Below are positions 1-11,214 of a DNA stretch of 20,000 bases, in pieces. This stretch comes from Botryococcus braunii (Eukaryota; Chlorophyta; Trebouxiophyceae), in contig KV908412.1 in NCBI GenBank assembly GCA_002005505.1, positions 267,501 through 287,500 on the forward strand, in the 5' to 3' direction. The notes below the pieces were generated by a model, which saw only the letters and a program-made list of their open reading frames with translations, was not told the DNA's origin and did no database searches. The translations under genes and the position numbers were made by a program. Each line of letters begins with the position of its first letter. Position 1 is the stretch's first letter.

Positions 1-19
1 AGGGGGTAAAGGCAATGAA

Positions 20-115
20 TTACATCTGGGGGAAGTGAAGTACATCCGGGGGACGTACATTTGGTGGAAGTGAAGAACATCCGGGGGAACTACCATCAGG
101 GGAAGCCACATGGGG
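20..115. repeat. Degenerate short tandem repeat in the RPS21 intron
   Basis: Five or six degenerate units carry the core acatccgggggaa and are spaced alternately about 15 and 20 bp, with gtgaag spacers. The stretch lies just upstream of the RPS21 exon at 171, so it is read as intron sequence. The repeat may continue left of the window. Confidence 0.6.
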
Positions 116-170
116 GATGCTGTCTTCAGTGCAGTTTCAGAGGGGATGTTTGGCATTGGGTGCGGTGCAG

Positions 171-628
171 CTCGTGGACAAATAAGCTGATCACGGCCAA
201 GGACCATGCCAGCGTGCAGATTAACATCGGGCATCTGGATGCCAATGGGCAGTACTGTGGCACCTACACAACCCTAGCCCTGGCGGGAAAAGTTCGATCA
301 TGGGTGAGCCCAAACCCCCTGTTTTGGAAGCAGGGGCAGGCTGTGTAAATCCACAGCTTGGCAGGCAGGCAGGCAGGCAGGCTAGCCGGCTGTGCGTGGA
401 CAAGGAAGTCTAAGCCCGTGAATTGCGTTTTGGCGGTATCTGTCAATTGTGCTTGTAGAGCTCTCTTCCGTTTTAAGATGTGCGTTTCATACTTGCCTGA
501 TGGTCGCTCGGTGTCCTGTGTGTGTCTGGGTTAAAAGAGGGGGGGGGGGGAGAATATGTGTATGAAGGTGAAGGTGGGTGTTGCGTGTGCGTGTGCGTTG
601 GTGCGCGTGTGTGTATGCGCGCGCGTGC

Positions 629-691
<63 letters not shown>

Positions 692-832
692 TGTGTGTGT
701 GTCTGTGTGTGTTTCTGTGTCTGTGTCTGTGTCTGTGGGTGTGTGCGCACGTGCGTACATGCGCGTGTCCGTCTGTCCGTGCGTGCGTACGTGCGCGTGT
801 CCGTCCGTCTGTCCGTGCATGTCCGTCTGTGT

Positions 833-908
<76 letters not shown>

Positions 909-1015
909 GGGAGGCTGTGGGTGGGGAGCAGGGAGTAGCGGACACCGCCGTCGACCTGCTGTGGAAGAAGCAGCAGGAGAAGAAGGCACGCGAGCTGGAG
1001 GAGGCCCTCGAGTAG
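171..1015 (+). CDS. RPS21: Ribosomal protein eS21 (RPS21), last two exons, 5' end outside the window
   Basis: This encodes a small-subunit cytosolic ribosomal protein. Exon 171-303 follows acceptor tgcag, starts with the third base of a codon (probably the Cys of RKC), and reads [16 protein letters not shown], then [16 protein letters not shown] and [10 protein letters not shown]. The donor is gtgagc at 304. Exon 932-1015 follows acceptor gagcag and reads [15 protein letters not shown], then an Arg/Lys/Glu-rich tail ending LEEALE and TAG. The joined product aligns without a gap to the family pattern ([23 protein letters not shown] then FVRAQGDADSALDRLW), including the phase-0 junction W|G. 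About 71 residues are present; the N-terminal 20 or so lie before base 1. Codons in the last exon are strongly GC-ending. The tail is longer and more charged than usual. The sequence resembles plant or protist eS21 more than animal eS21. Reading through the GT repeats instead gives only low-complexity peptide. Confidence 0.9.
304..931 (+). repeat. RPS21 intron: GT microsatellite complex
   Basis: The intron is defined by gtgagc at 304 and gagcag ending at 931. It contains a short CAGG run near 359-382, a G run at 539-550, and a GT-rich block from about 590 to 905. The two purest GT runs are about 632-690 and 837-904, separated by degenerate tg/cg steps. Alternating purine-pyrimidine DNA of this kind can adopt Z-form; that is general knowledge, not something shown here. 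There is almost no pyrimidine tract before the acceptor. Confidence 0.85.
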
Positions 1016-1160
1016 AACTGCCAACTCCCCTGAGCTAGAGAGCTGCCACCAGAAGCTTGGGGACCTCTTGCAGATGGTCATAAGCATTGGGCATTTGAGT
1101 GGGGACGTGGCAGTCGGGTGGGGGCATGGTCCCGCAGCTCGTGCTTTGACGGTCCCTGGG

Positions 1161-1265
1161 GTGGGGCCACGGTCCCTGAGGTGTGGGGCCATGGTCCCGC
1201 AGGTGGCGCCACGGTCCCTGATGTGTGGGGCCATGGTCCCGCAGGTGGCGCCACGGTCCCTGAGG
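1161..1265. repeat. 42-bp minisatellite, 2.5 units
   Basis: Units start at 1161, 1203 and 1245 (partial). Each carries cacggtccctga and ccatggtcccgcag. The period is a multiple of three, so open frames across it persist by chance. It lies in the 3' flank of RPS21. Confidence 0.85.
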
Positions 1266-1440
1266 GCTGGGTGGTGGCTGCGTTCTCTGTGCTGTAGCTT
1301 TGAACGCTTTCCCGGATGTTGTCAGAGGGCGGGGGCTGTGTGCCCATGGGGGAGCTCACACACTCTTAGAGAGGCTGGCTCGTAAATGTTGTGCTAGTGA
1401 GGCGCCCCACCACATGCGACCGGGTCCGCCACACGGAACA

Positions 1441-1561
1441 CCCCCCCCCCCCCGCCCCCCTGGGGGGGCTGGTGCACTCGGAGGCCAGGCTGGGCCTCAT
1501 GTGAAGGAATGTGCCGGGGGCTTATCGGAACCCCCGCCATCCCCCCCCCCCCCCCAAAAAA
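1441..1561. repeat. C-run low-complexity segment
   Basis: C runs lie at 1441-1453 and 1541-1555, the second followed by an A run. The segment has no coding features. Confidence 0.7.
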
Positions 1562-1603
1562 GAAACCTTCTTGTTTTCTGAGCTGATTCCGATGAGCGCA
1601 ACA

Positions 1604-1790
1604 GGTTCCTGGGGTGACTCTGATGAACACAGCAGATTCCTGGGGTGACTCTGATGAACACAGCAGGTTCCAGGGGTGACTCTGATGAACGCAAAAGGTT
1701 CCTGGGGTGACTCTGATGAACGCAGCAGGTTTCTGGGGCGACTCTGACCACAACAGGTTTCGGGGGTATTTTTAATGAGCGCAACAGTGG
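1604..1790. repeat. 31-bp minisatellite
   Basis: Units start at 1604, 1635, 1666, 1697 and 1728, exactly 31 bp apart, then at 1756 (a 28-bp step) and decay after that. The core is ttcctggggtgactctgatg. Units differ by single substitutions such as aacaca versus aacgca. Confidence 0.9.
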
Positions 1791-2009
1791 TCTGTGGCAA
1801 CTCTGATGGCCACCACAACAGTGGTCTGGGGCCACTCCGATGCCGAAAGGGGCGGCGAGATCGTGAAGGGGAGTGTAGGGTGCTGGTGGGGAGTGTGGCG
1901 CTGTTTTGGATCTGCGGTCGAGCTGGTTGAAGAGCCCAGTCTGCTTTCTGCAGCCACTGCGGCGTGGAATGCTCAGGAGTGAGGTAGATATCTCTAGAGG
2001 CAGTGGAAG

Positions 2010-2370
2010 TATAGCATTGTTGGGAGACTGCTTCTAGCTGGGCGGTCCCCGGAGGTGCTTGTACTATTGCATCCCGGGGGGACCGCTTCTTCTTGATCAC
2101 TCTTGGGACACCGCTTTTACTAGTGCGTCCTTGGGGGACCGCCTCTACTTTTGCATTCCCAGGGGACCGCTTCTGCCGGAGCATTCCCGGGAGATCGCTT
2201 CTACTGGAGGGCACCCCAGGGAGACGGCTTCTACTGGTGCAGCCCCGGGGGACCCTTCTTCCTGAGGATTCCTGGGATACCGCTTTGTACTAGAGCTTTC
2301 CAGGGGCCCGCTTCTTCTAGAACATTTCAAGAGGCCGTTTCTCCAAGAGCACTCCGGGGAGACTACCAGC
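2010..2370. repeat. About 30-bp degenerate minisatellite
   Basis: Roughly eleven or twelve degenerate units of 29-31 bp have the core gggggaccgcttctact followed by a variable ggtgcattcc segment. Unit boundaries drift. Its period and GGGG-centred core resemble the neighbouring 31-bp array, so a common origin is possible. Confidence 0.8.
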
Positions 2371-3744
2371 ACGAGAGCAAGCTGCAGAGTTGTTGTTTTG
2401 CCCCTCTCGAATCTCGACCAGCGACTCGAAGGGGCAGTACTGCGCCTTCTAGTAGCGTGTGCTTTTTTGGCCCCCCTTTGTTTTGGGGCCCGCTCGAGTT
2501 GTGAGTGGGCTGTGTGGCCTGACTGTTGGCAAGGCGGGGGACAATTGCCTTTTGGCGTTTCCGTCCCCTTTTCCTGTAGTATGGGTTCCGTGATATGGGC
2601 TTGGGTGATATGATCGATGTAATTCCTCTTCTTTATCGTCTTCTATGGGTGCTGCACCCAGACAACATGGCATACTGCGCTTTCTTGGAGCCCTTGCTGT
2701 TGATTAAAGGATAAAAGTGAAACATATCAGTGATTTGCCACCCCCCCTCCGTTCCTAAGTAGGATTGCTTGGCTTTGCCTTGAAGTCTGGGGCCCTGGTT
2801 CTCCACTAATGGCGTTTCCTCATCTGATCCGTGCGAAGCGAAATAGATGAGGAAATGGGGAATGGGGGTTTTAAGATCCGACTACTGCAGTGTGTTGATA
2901 TCGTTGTAGTTTGGTGGGATTTGGTGGCTGTGATCCATGTTTGGTAGCTGTGATCCACTGCTTTTACACTTCTTCCTCACAATTGGATACACGGCGACCA
3001 CCCTGCTCATTTAAAGGGACAACTGAAAACATATCTTTGAAAGTTTCCCTTCCCTAACCCTGTGGATCTTTCAAGAACTTTTTCGTCATTTTTGAGATGC
3101 AAATAACCTTTCGCCCTGTTTAGCCGGGAAGCGCCCGACGTGTCTTAGCTGAGAGCATCGATATTTACCTGAAATTGAAGATCGGGGCAAGGGCCTGAAC
3201 TCCCACTCCAATATTCCCCGCAACCTGGCACATTGGCCACCCTCGAGGGCTGATCTGCTTCGCTGCTTATTAAATGATACCTTATGGTGTGCGGTTAGGT
3301 AGGCTTCACTCTTTATTCTAAATTACACATCCCTACAGATAGTTGGCCTAGCACAATGCTTCTTTGGGTTGATCGCCTTGGCAAATGTATTTTGGATCCC
3401 AACAAATCGGTGGCCTGATGCTTCCTTGGGCTGATCTCTTTCCCGTAGCACTCAAACCACTGTACAACATCTTGAGCAAGCTTAGGCATCCTCAAGTTCA
3501 AGTCCCCTCCTCCCATCCAATTTAATGCCATCAGGGAGGTCGCAGGGAGATCTAGTCTGATCTAAGTCTGTAGAGGTCGCTGGTGATCCATATATTGTTG
3601 GGTTGCTCAAGAGTAACTTGAGTCATTCACTGTTCACCTCCGTCTGCAACACGTGGAGGCGCGTGCCCAAACCCATATAAATGTTGGTTATACCTTAAAT
3701 TTAACATGATAAAAGGTGATCGATATTTCCCCTCAACAGGAATA
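2371..3744. other. No recognisable gene
   Basis: This is mixed-composition sequence without strong repeats. The best open frame is on the - strand at 3313-3531 (72 codons, containing the segment PKLAQDVVQWFECYGKEI). It lacks a recognised motif and GC-ending codons. I see no convincing exon of a host gene here. Confidence 0.5.
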
Positions 3745-3747
3745 GAG

Positions 3748-3824
3748 CCCCTCCCCTCCCCCTCTCTTTCCCCCCTCCCTCGCTTCCTCCCTCCCTCCCT
3801 CCCTTCCCCCTCCCTCCCCCTCCA
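3748..3824. repeat. Polypyrimidine tract
   Basis: C and T dominate the + strand almost without interruption, including a run of CCCT tetramers. Confidence 0.85.
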
Positions 3825-4067
3825 CCGGGTAACGCAGACTTAACGCGTTTTCTAAGACATGGTTTCTTACTCGCCGCTACCAAACAAATGTAATAGTGCA
3901 GGAATTCACTGACCAATGGCACGATCCAAGATCTAAACAAGGCGCGTGTGAGAATGACCTCACACAGGTGCACACCGTGCGTATGTGCCCTTGAAGGTTG
4001 GTAACCCTCACGTGGTCGACCACATGTTACCCGTATCGTATGGGTGGACGTATCCGCATGCACACCG

Positions 4068-4291
<224 letters not shown>

Positions 4292-4957
4292 GAGGTCGGT
4301 ATAAATGGCGCCATGACTCGGTATTGCCAACAATCTTCTCAGCCCTATCGAGCTTTCTTAGTAATATATCTCATGATTCTGAGGATTCAACATACATCTC
4401 ATTTGTGAAGGCAGGACAGAAACAGGGTTTGGATCGGAGTCACCCGGGTCCCTCAGTACCTCGTAGGAAACTGCGCTGTGGGTCGTTAGGTAATTCCCAA
4501 GATCTTGGGATCTTGGATCTGCGCTTTGGGTCTAGACTGGTTGTTGGTAGCTGACGGATTGTACAAGGACATGTCTTGTCCTTACCAAATTCCACATAAT
4601 ATCGTTGTCACGGCACTAAGGCCTGATATTTTTATGTACTCTGCCTCAGCTAGAAAATGTATTTTGATTGAGTTGACGGTTCCCTTTGACGATAGGGTAT
4701 TTATAGCTGCTGCAGGCAAGGCCAATAAGTACTTTGAGCTACAAACACAGATTATCTCTGCCGGTTATGAGTGTGAGCTTTACTCAGTTGAGATAGGTTG
4801 TCGTGGCAATAATGCGGCTTCGCTGCACCATGGTCTCACTCAACTCGGAATTCCGCGTCGGCACGCACGACGTGTCTGTAGTTGTGCTACAAAGACGGTG
4901 CTGAGCTGCAGCTACTATATTTTTCAAAAACGTAATAACTCACTCTGGGAGGTATAA
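4292..4957 (+). pseudogene. C-terminal fragment of a retroelement polyprotein, frameshifted
   Basis: This looks like the domain that follows the reverse transcriptase in many eukaryotic non-LTR-type elements. It begins at the microsatellite edge with [11 protein letters not shown], matching the family start YTWRHDSVL. One frame (through SFVKAGQK) runs to about 4530, then a one-base shift moves the signal to the frame ending at 4957. The second part has TALRPDIFMYS, then ILIELTVPFDD, KANKYFELQ and VEIGCRGN, and ends YYIFQKRNNSLW before TAA. The PD...E...K..KY layout suggests a restriction-like nuclease fold, which is inference. No reverse transcriptase domain is present, so the copy is severely 5'-truncated. 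Codons are not GC-ending, unlike the host exons. Confidence 0.7.
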
Positions 4958-6181
<1,224 letters not shown>

Positions 6182-6639
6182 ATAACAGGTGATCGGCTTA
6201 GAATGGAAACTACACAAAGTTACATGTAGGAGATTCCACGTCTCGCCCGAAGTCTGCATGTCACCAAAGCAAAGCTATTAGTTTGATTGTTTAGAACAAC
6301 TCCTCTGTATCCACCCGGATAAGTACCTAGCGCAACAATACCGTTGGAAAGACCGTTATGCTCGCGTCACGCGAGGGTAGAAAAGATGACCTTGAACAAT
6401 TCTTGCCCGATGTGCGTTCATATTGTGCTTGAACTACGTCCCAAATGAAAAGCAAGTGGAATACGCTTTGAGGTGCGCAGGCGAGTTAGTCAAAAAGGTA
6501 GCTTTTGTAATAGGCCAATTACCTTTGGGTTACCCCAGTTGCAGTCCTGTCGTTTTAAAGGAGTTTTGGCTAACTCCTTGGCAGTGTTGGATCCATGCAA
6601 GATAAGTTAAATTAGAATTCTCAAGGCTTTGACACCTTT
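6182..6639. other. No recognisable gene
   Basis: A 60-codon + frame at 6423-6605 contains VEYALRCAGELVKKVAFVIG but matches nothing I know. It may belong to the degraded coding sequence that follows. Confidence 0.4.
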
Positions 6640-7200
6640 TCGAAAACGTGTTCAAGATACACAACACTAGCTGAGGTTGAGGTTTGGCGAGAGCTGTCGA
6701 GGATTGAAAACATTCATCGTTCCAAAAAAGGTCTTCGTGACCTCGAGGACTTGAAGAAAGTGGTAGCGCTTACCAAGCTATGTCTTGAAACATAGATGCA
6801 TTAATTATTGCACTAACCGAATTTGATGCTCCCATGGGAGGCACATTGTGAAAGGGCGATTATCGGCCGTACGTCATGTACTTTGGGAAAATGTTGCGAA
6901 AGATATCCCACAGGCATGCCTAGAAAAGCGGGTTCATTCGATCTGATTGCTTGCTAGCGGCAATAGAAGTAGTTCTGAAAACCCCAGTGTATAGAATTCC
7001 AATTCGATGCCTCAAAATTGCGCAAGCTACAAGCATACTTTCGCGATCCCAATAATCTCCCTGCTAAAGACAAGCATGAGTCTAAAAGTGCTGTAGAGGA
7101 TGAAGGCAATGAGGAAGAAGGCGCCAGATGATAGTAATGAAGAGAGGAAAATCAGGGGAGGGCTCTAGACACCGACACCTGCATATTTGAAAACAATGTG
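6640..7200 (+). pseudogene. Degraded coding sequence upstream of the Helitron Rep, unidentified
   Basis: Short protein-like stretches appear in changing frames in the same direction as the Rep: TTLAEVEVWRELSRIENIH, then FGKMLRKISHRHA, SDCLLAAIEVVLKTP, an acidic stretch EDEGNEEEG, and DTDTCIFENNVHQILDN just before the 40-bp duplication. Stops and frameshifts separate them. They may be the N-terminal part of the Helitron protein or a second element; I do not recognise the domain. Confidence 0.35.
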
Positions 7201-7280
7201 CATCAGATCCTCGATAACTTCTACTAGATATAACAATTTGCATTAAATCCTCGATAACTGACTACTAGACATAATAATCT
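7201..7280 (+). repeat. 40-bp tandem duplication in the Helitron 5' coding region
   Basis: 7201-7240 and 7241-7280 share atcctcgataact and ctactaga at the same offsets. In the likely frame both copies encode HQILDN-like peptide. A 40-bp insertion is out of frame, so it adds to the damage in this copy. Confidence 0.75.
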
Positions 7281-7339
7281 AGAGAATACCGAGATGCAGG
7301 CAGAGGAACCCGGTGCCATACGAGTACTGCAAGAACACG

Positions 7340-7702
7340 AGATCCGAGTAGCACCAGCAGAAGGCAATGTGCCTGTTCCCTTTTGGCAAGATGAGGACCT
7401 GAAAGCCAAGATGTTCCCACATTGCTTTTGGTGGCTATTTTGAAGAAAGCCCCGATGGCCTGACCAAACATGAGCTGAATGAACAACAAATCTTAATGTA
7501 GATCGGCGGTTTCGAAAAAGCACGGAGCTGCTGTTTCACATGTTGCGTGAGGAGCAAACAGCCGCTGTCTTTAGGGGAGCTTTCTCGAGCATGCAAAAAG
7601 GCCAGGTACAAACAAAGTAGATCACAGTAGACAACGCCAAAATACCGAGTTCATAAAAGGAGCCATCCTACAGGAAGATAGTGTGTTGCATTTGGGATAT
7701 CC
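7340..7702 (+). pseudogene. Helitron N-terminal domain, frameshifted
   Basis: Segments in successive frames read PFWQDEDLKAKMFPHCF, then GGYFEESPDGLTKHELN, then NVDRRFRKSTELLFHMLRE. They match the usual start of the Helitron_like_N region (FP.LFP.G followed by DRRFR.....F...). Frame changes near 7430 and 7490 and a stop near 7618 interrupt it. A further piece, GAILQEDSVLHLGYPCTS, leads into the open Rep frame at 7703. Confidence 0.65.
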
Positions 7703-8959
7703 GTGCACTTCTCCACGTCATGTGAAAGGCATGCGGCGGGACTTCTTGGCTTTTTAAGAGGTCGTGGCATCCCTAAATGTTTTTTTTTCATGGCTTCATG
7801 TGCAGACACGAAGTGGGTCGAACTCTTACAAAATCTGTATTATCAAGAGCAAGGAAGGCACCCAACAGACGAAGAGCTGGAGAGTTTGTCTTTCAAACAC
7901 CGGTGTGAACTGGTCAGTAGTGACCCTGTATTGGTCGCCAAGTATTATTATACTCCCATGGAGGGTTTGTTCCACCACATCATGGATAACACCGATGTTC
8001 TGGGAGATGTCACTGATCGGGCACGTGTAGAAGAAGCCCAAAAGCGAGGGACCCCTCACCGTCACTATTTGCTTTGCGTGACGGACAGCCCCAAGTTTGA
8101 TAAAGTTGACCCTAGCGAAGATGGTGCATGTGAAGAATTCATTGATCAGTACATCACCACCGATCTCAGATGTCTTCTAGAGCACCTGCAAACGTTGCAT
8201 ACTCATGTGGGTGCCAAGGGCAAATGCTTGAACAAAAATTGGAACTACCGTTTTAATGCTCCTTGGTATCCCATGCGCCGCAACCGCATCTTGCGAAGCA
8301 TAGAGCTCAAGGGTGAGGAGGCAAAAACTCCAGTACATGACCTGAAACGACTGGATGCAACCCTGCGACCAAAAGGGCCATTGTCAGGAGAGGATGAAGA
8401 TCTAGCTCAAGTAATCTTTGACCAAGTTTTAGCTTGCTGCGCTGTGACAGAAGCAGATTATGAGAGGGCAATAGCGTTTGCTTTGAAGCGCCCTGCAGTT
8501 GTGTTTTACAAGAGAGAACCTCAACATATCCGGGTAAACACCTTCAATGCTAAAATCACCAGCGTATGGGAAGCGCACACGGATGTACAGTTCATCTTGA
8601 ATGAGCATGCCTGCGTGCAGTACGCTGCAATTTATATGTTGAAAGGTGATCGGCGCATCAGCCAGGCTTTGCATGACATCATCTCCAAAGCTCGAGGGAA
8701 CGGCGATGTGGCTACAGAAATCCGGAGCGCCGGACTGAAGTTTATGCACATGTCTGAAGTGAGCGCTCAGATGGTGGCTTTCTTACTGCTGCAATATCCC
8801 TTGCGCTATCTTAGCCGCGCCGTGTTCTTCATTGATATTCAGCGTCCTGCGAAGCGGAGCATAATCTTGATGAGCAAAAACGTGTTGAAAGACATGTGTG
8901 TAGAATCCATGGATGTGTTCATCCCAAAGCTGCAAGATCACTTTCGCGAATACGTGTAG
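7703..8959 (+). CDS. Helitron Rep domain (HUH, two-tyrosine nuclease), 418 codons open, then TAG
   Basis: The Rep nicks and rejoins single-stranded DNA during rolling-circle transposition. Motif 1 is IPKCFFFMASCADTKW (about residues 23-38), the place of FLTLS.AD..W in relatives. The metal-binding HUH motif is RGTPHRHYLL, with H119 and H121. After VWEAHTDVQFILNEHACVQY comes the two-tyrosine motif YAAIYMLK, with Y307, Y311 and K314. The block SEVSAQMVAFLLLQYPLRYL is the conserved region between Rep and helicase. All catalytic residues are present. The ATG at 7703 is only the first in the open stretch; domain homology extends upstream. TAG at 8957 looks like a nonsense mutation, because the same frame continues with DPDLCFADYAL, a family feature, and a PSKKRK basic patch to about 9500. 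Low GC3 sets it apart from the host exons. Confidence 0.85.
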   Translation: MHFSTSCERHAAGLLGFLRGRGIPKCFFFMASCADTKWVELLQNLYYQEQGRHPTDEELESLSFKHRCELVSSDPVLVAKYYYTPMEGLFHHIMDNTDVLGDVTDRARVEEAQKRGTPHRHYLLCVTDSPKFDKVDPSEDGACEEFIDQYITTDLRCLLEHLQTLHTHVGAKGKCLNKNWNYRFNAPWYPMRRNRILRSIELKGEEAKTPVHDLKRLDATLRPKGPLSGEDEDLAQVIFDQVLACCAVTEADYERAIAFALKRPAVVFYKREPQHIRVNTFNAKITSVWEAHTDVQFILNEHACVQYAAIYMLKGDRRISQALHDIISKARGNGDVATEIRSAGLKFMHMSEVSAQMVAFLLLQYPLRYLSRAVFFIDIQRPAKRSIILMSKNVLKDMCVESMDVFIPKLQDHFREYV

Positions 8960-9327
8960 AACAGACGGCGTTTCAATGACCCTGACCTCTGCTTCGCTGA
9001 TTATGCTCTCCCCTACTCTCCACCTAGCAAGAAAAGGAAAAGCTCAGAGGACATCCCCGCGGAGGACAGCCCAGAGGCAGAGGCACAAGCCGATGGTGGT
9101 GATGAAGTTGCGCCGTCAGACACTGAGGCTGAAGCTATCGGCTATCCTCCCGAACTCACGCAGCGTCTTGGAGTCCACAAACGTCTACGCTTACGGCCTT
9201 GCATCCCCGGCTTCAGCATCTTGCCCTGCCCTACTAGTAACGAAGAAGAGTGTCGGTCAATGATCATGCTCTTTGCCCCAGGGTCGGCATGGACGGCCCA
9301 AAAAGAGACAGAGGAAGATGTGGCTCT

Positions 9328-9515
9328 ATTAGGAGGATGCCCTCATATGCAGCGCGTTACGAGCAACTGCGAGACCACATCGATCCTTTTCCAGAGCAGT
9401 ACCACTAAAAGGGCACGATTGATTAGGAGGATGCCCTCATATGCAGCGCGTTACGAGCAACTGCGAGACCATATCGATCCTCTTCCAGAGCAGTACCACT
9501 AAAATGAGCCCGATT
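9328..9515 (+). repeat. 94-bp tandem duplication within the Rep-helicase gene
   Basis: 9328-9421 and 9422-9515 begin with the identical attaggaggatgccctcat and are nearly identical for 94 bp. Differences include cacatcg/catatcg and cctttt/cctctt. Because 94 is not a multiple of three, the peptide RRMPSYAARYEQLRDH falls in different frames in the two copies. The duplication therefore breaks the reading frame. Confidence 0.9.
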
Positions 9516-9519
9516 GACC

Positions 9520-11130
9520 GGGAAAAATTGATGAATGCTCGGGAAGCGGACATGGAGGACGATGCTCCTAGCGTATGCTTTGAAAACGGCATGGACCAAG
9601 CGCTCATGGCAGAGGTTACTATTCCAGACCAACCAGAAGCTTTGCCTATGGAAGACGAGGAACCCCCCACTCTGTTTTCGAGCACAGCCACCACCCACGT
9701 GCTATGGGACAACGAAACTTATCTGAAGCAAGGCGGTATCATGACAGGTCAAGAGCAGCGGGTGTGTCGACATGCCGTGGAGCATGTTCTCTTGCACGAA
9801 TGGGGCTTAAAGAAATATCATGTTGGTGGTTACCCAAGGAGCTGGCACTGGAAAAAGCTGCACTTTGAGGTTTTCAAGAGAAGCTCTGGAGCGCGTGTTA
9901 CCTCGCAACATCCATGGAGATGGCGTGGGGATCTTGATTCAAGTGGCCCCATAGAAGGGGAACGCTGCATGGCTGGCAAACGGTCAAAACTTGCATAGCG
10001 GCATGGGGTGGATCCCGAAAAGCGAAGGCAACCTGAGCAACGCTAAGAAACATGAGCTCATCCCCAAATACAAGGTTCTGAGATTATTCATGCTTGATGA
10101 AGCCCCACAGGTGCCGAATAAAAACCTTGCCCATTTGCACAAGGACTTATAAGAGTATGGGAACAACTTTCGGGGTCCCTTTGGAGATGTGAACATGGCC
10201 TGCTTTGCCGACTTCATGAACTTGAGCCCATCATCAGAGGGCAACATTTTCTTGCGCCCTCTCAATCGGCACTACGGGGTCTGGACAAAGATGTACGACT
10301 CTGAGAGCTGTTTTGTGTGGCAGAGCTGACCCAAGTTATGCCTCAAGATGGGGGGATGGTCGCATCACTGAACCGTATGCGCGTCCGAGAGCACAGTGCA
10401 GAAGACAATGCGAGGTGGAAAGGGCTCGCACAGGAGGCCCCTGCCCATCTCCCTATGCATTGTTGCACAAATGAGGGGATTGTGCTGCACAGCAAGCGTG
10501 TTTATAATGCATCTCCAGAGCGAAACCCGCTTGCTTTGCGCTCCAAAACCGAACCTTTTAAGTTTTTTGAGAAGGAAGCAAACACCGTTCGCAAAAACTA
10601 TTCCAGAAACATGGTCGAAACGTTTAACGGGGGGGTTGTTTTTGCTGTATTCGAAAGTCGGCATAATGGTGGAGTTCACCGAACAGCAAAGAACGGGATG
10701 GGTTGGTGAACGGAGCGGATGGGGTCCTCAAGGCAGTGACACGCACTTACCATGCGCGCCAAACGAATGGCGTGGAAGTATAAAATGTGGCATGGGTGCA
10801 GTTCACGGATCCCAGAGTCCCGCAAGTGAGGCGCCGCAGACAAGGCCGCTTTTTTCCCAGTAAGAGAGACCACCTTCATCGACCCCCCTTGGACACCCAT
10901 GGAACGCGAGCGGCTATTACTAAGACGAGACAGGCAAAAAGCTGAAATCCGACAATTGCCACTACTGCCTGCAAATGCCCGCACCCACGATCGCTCTGAG
11001 GGCATGGACCTAAAGGCTGCAGTGATCGATCTCACTCCCCCCAGGAGGCAGCAGAAACGAGAAGGGCTGCATTACATGGCCATGTCACGTGCAAAGACAC
11101 CGGAAGGCACGTACATCGTCCCAAGCACTT
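9520..11130 (+). pseudogene. PIF1-family DNA helicase domain of the Helitron, broken
   Basis: SF1 helicase motifs occur in order but in several frames. QEQRVCRHAVEHVLL sits just before Walker A. Walker A GAGTGKS lies at 9838-9858, one frame shift away. Motif Ia is AP-stop-KGNAAWLANGQ with TAG at 9952. The Walker B region is LRLFMLDEAPQV, with DE at 10096-10101. A TAA follows at 10150, then GPFGDVNMACFADFMNLSP in place of the usual GDF.QLPP. The frame shifts near 10315 to AELTQVMPQDGG and LNRMRVREHSAEDN, then again to DGLVNGADGV (10697 on), FTDPRVPQVRR, and finally motif VI LHYMAMSRAKTPEGTYIV. At least four frameshifts and three stops make it inactive. Confidence 0.85.
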
Positions 11131-11214
11131 TCAATCCAAACAACATCTGTGTTAGCCCCGTAGCTTTGGTTATAATGGAGAAGGCGAAGTGGGAGAGGCC
11201 CCGGACCTTCCCTT

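Noticed and set aside
473..1234. Long - strand open frames rich in His-Thr over the GT repeats (and the Cys-Val frames opposite)
   Set aside because: They are translations of dinucleotide repeats. The same applies at 3985-4554, 5656-6259 and 15304-16043.
1522..2214. 230-codon - strand open frame
   Set aside because: It runs through two minisatellites whose units lack stops in that frame. There is no motif and no codon bias.
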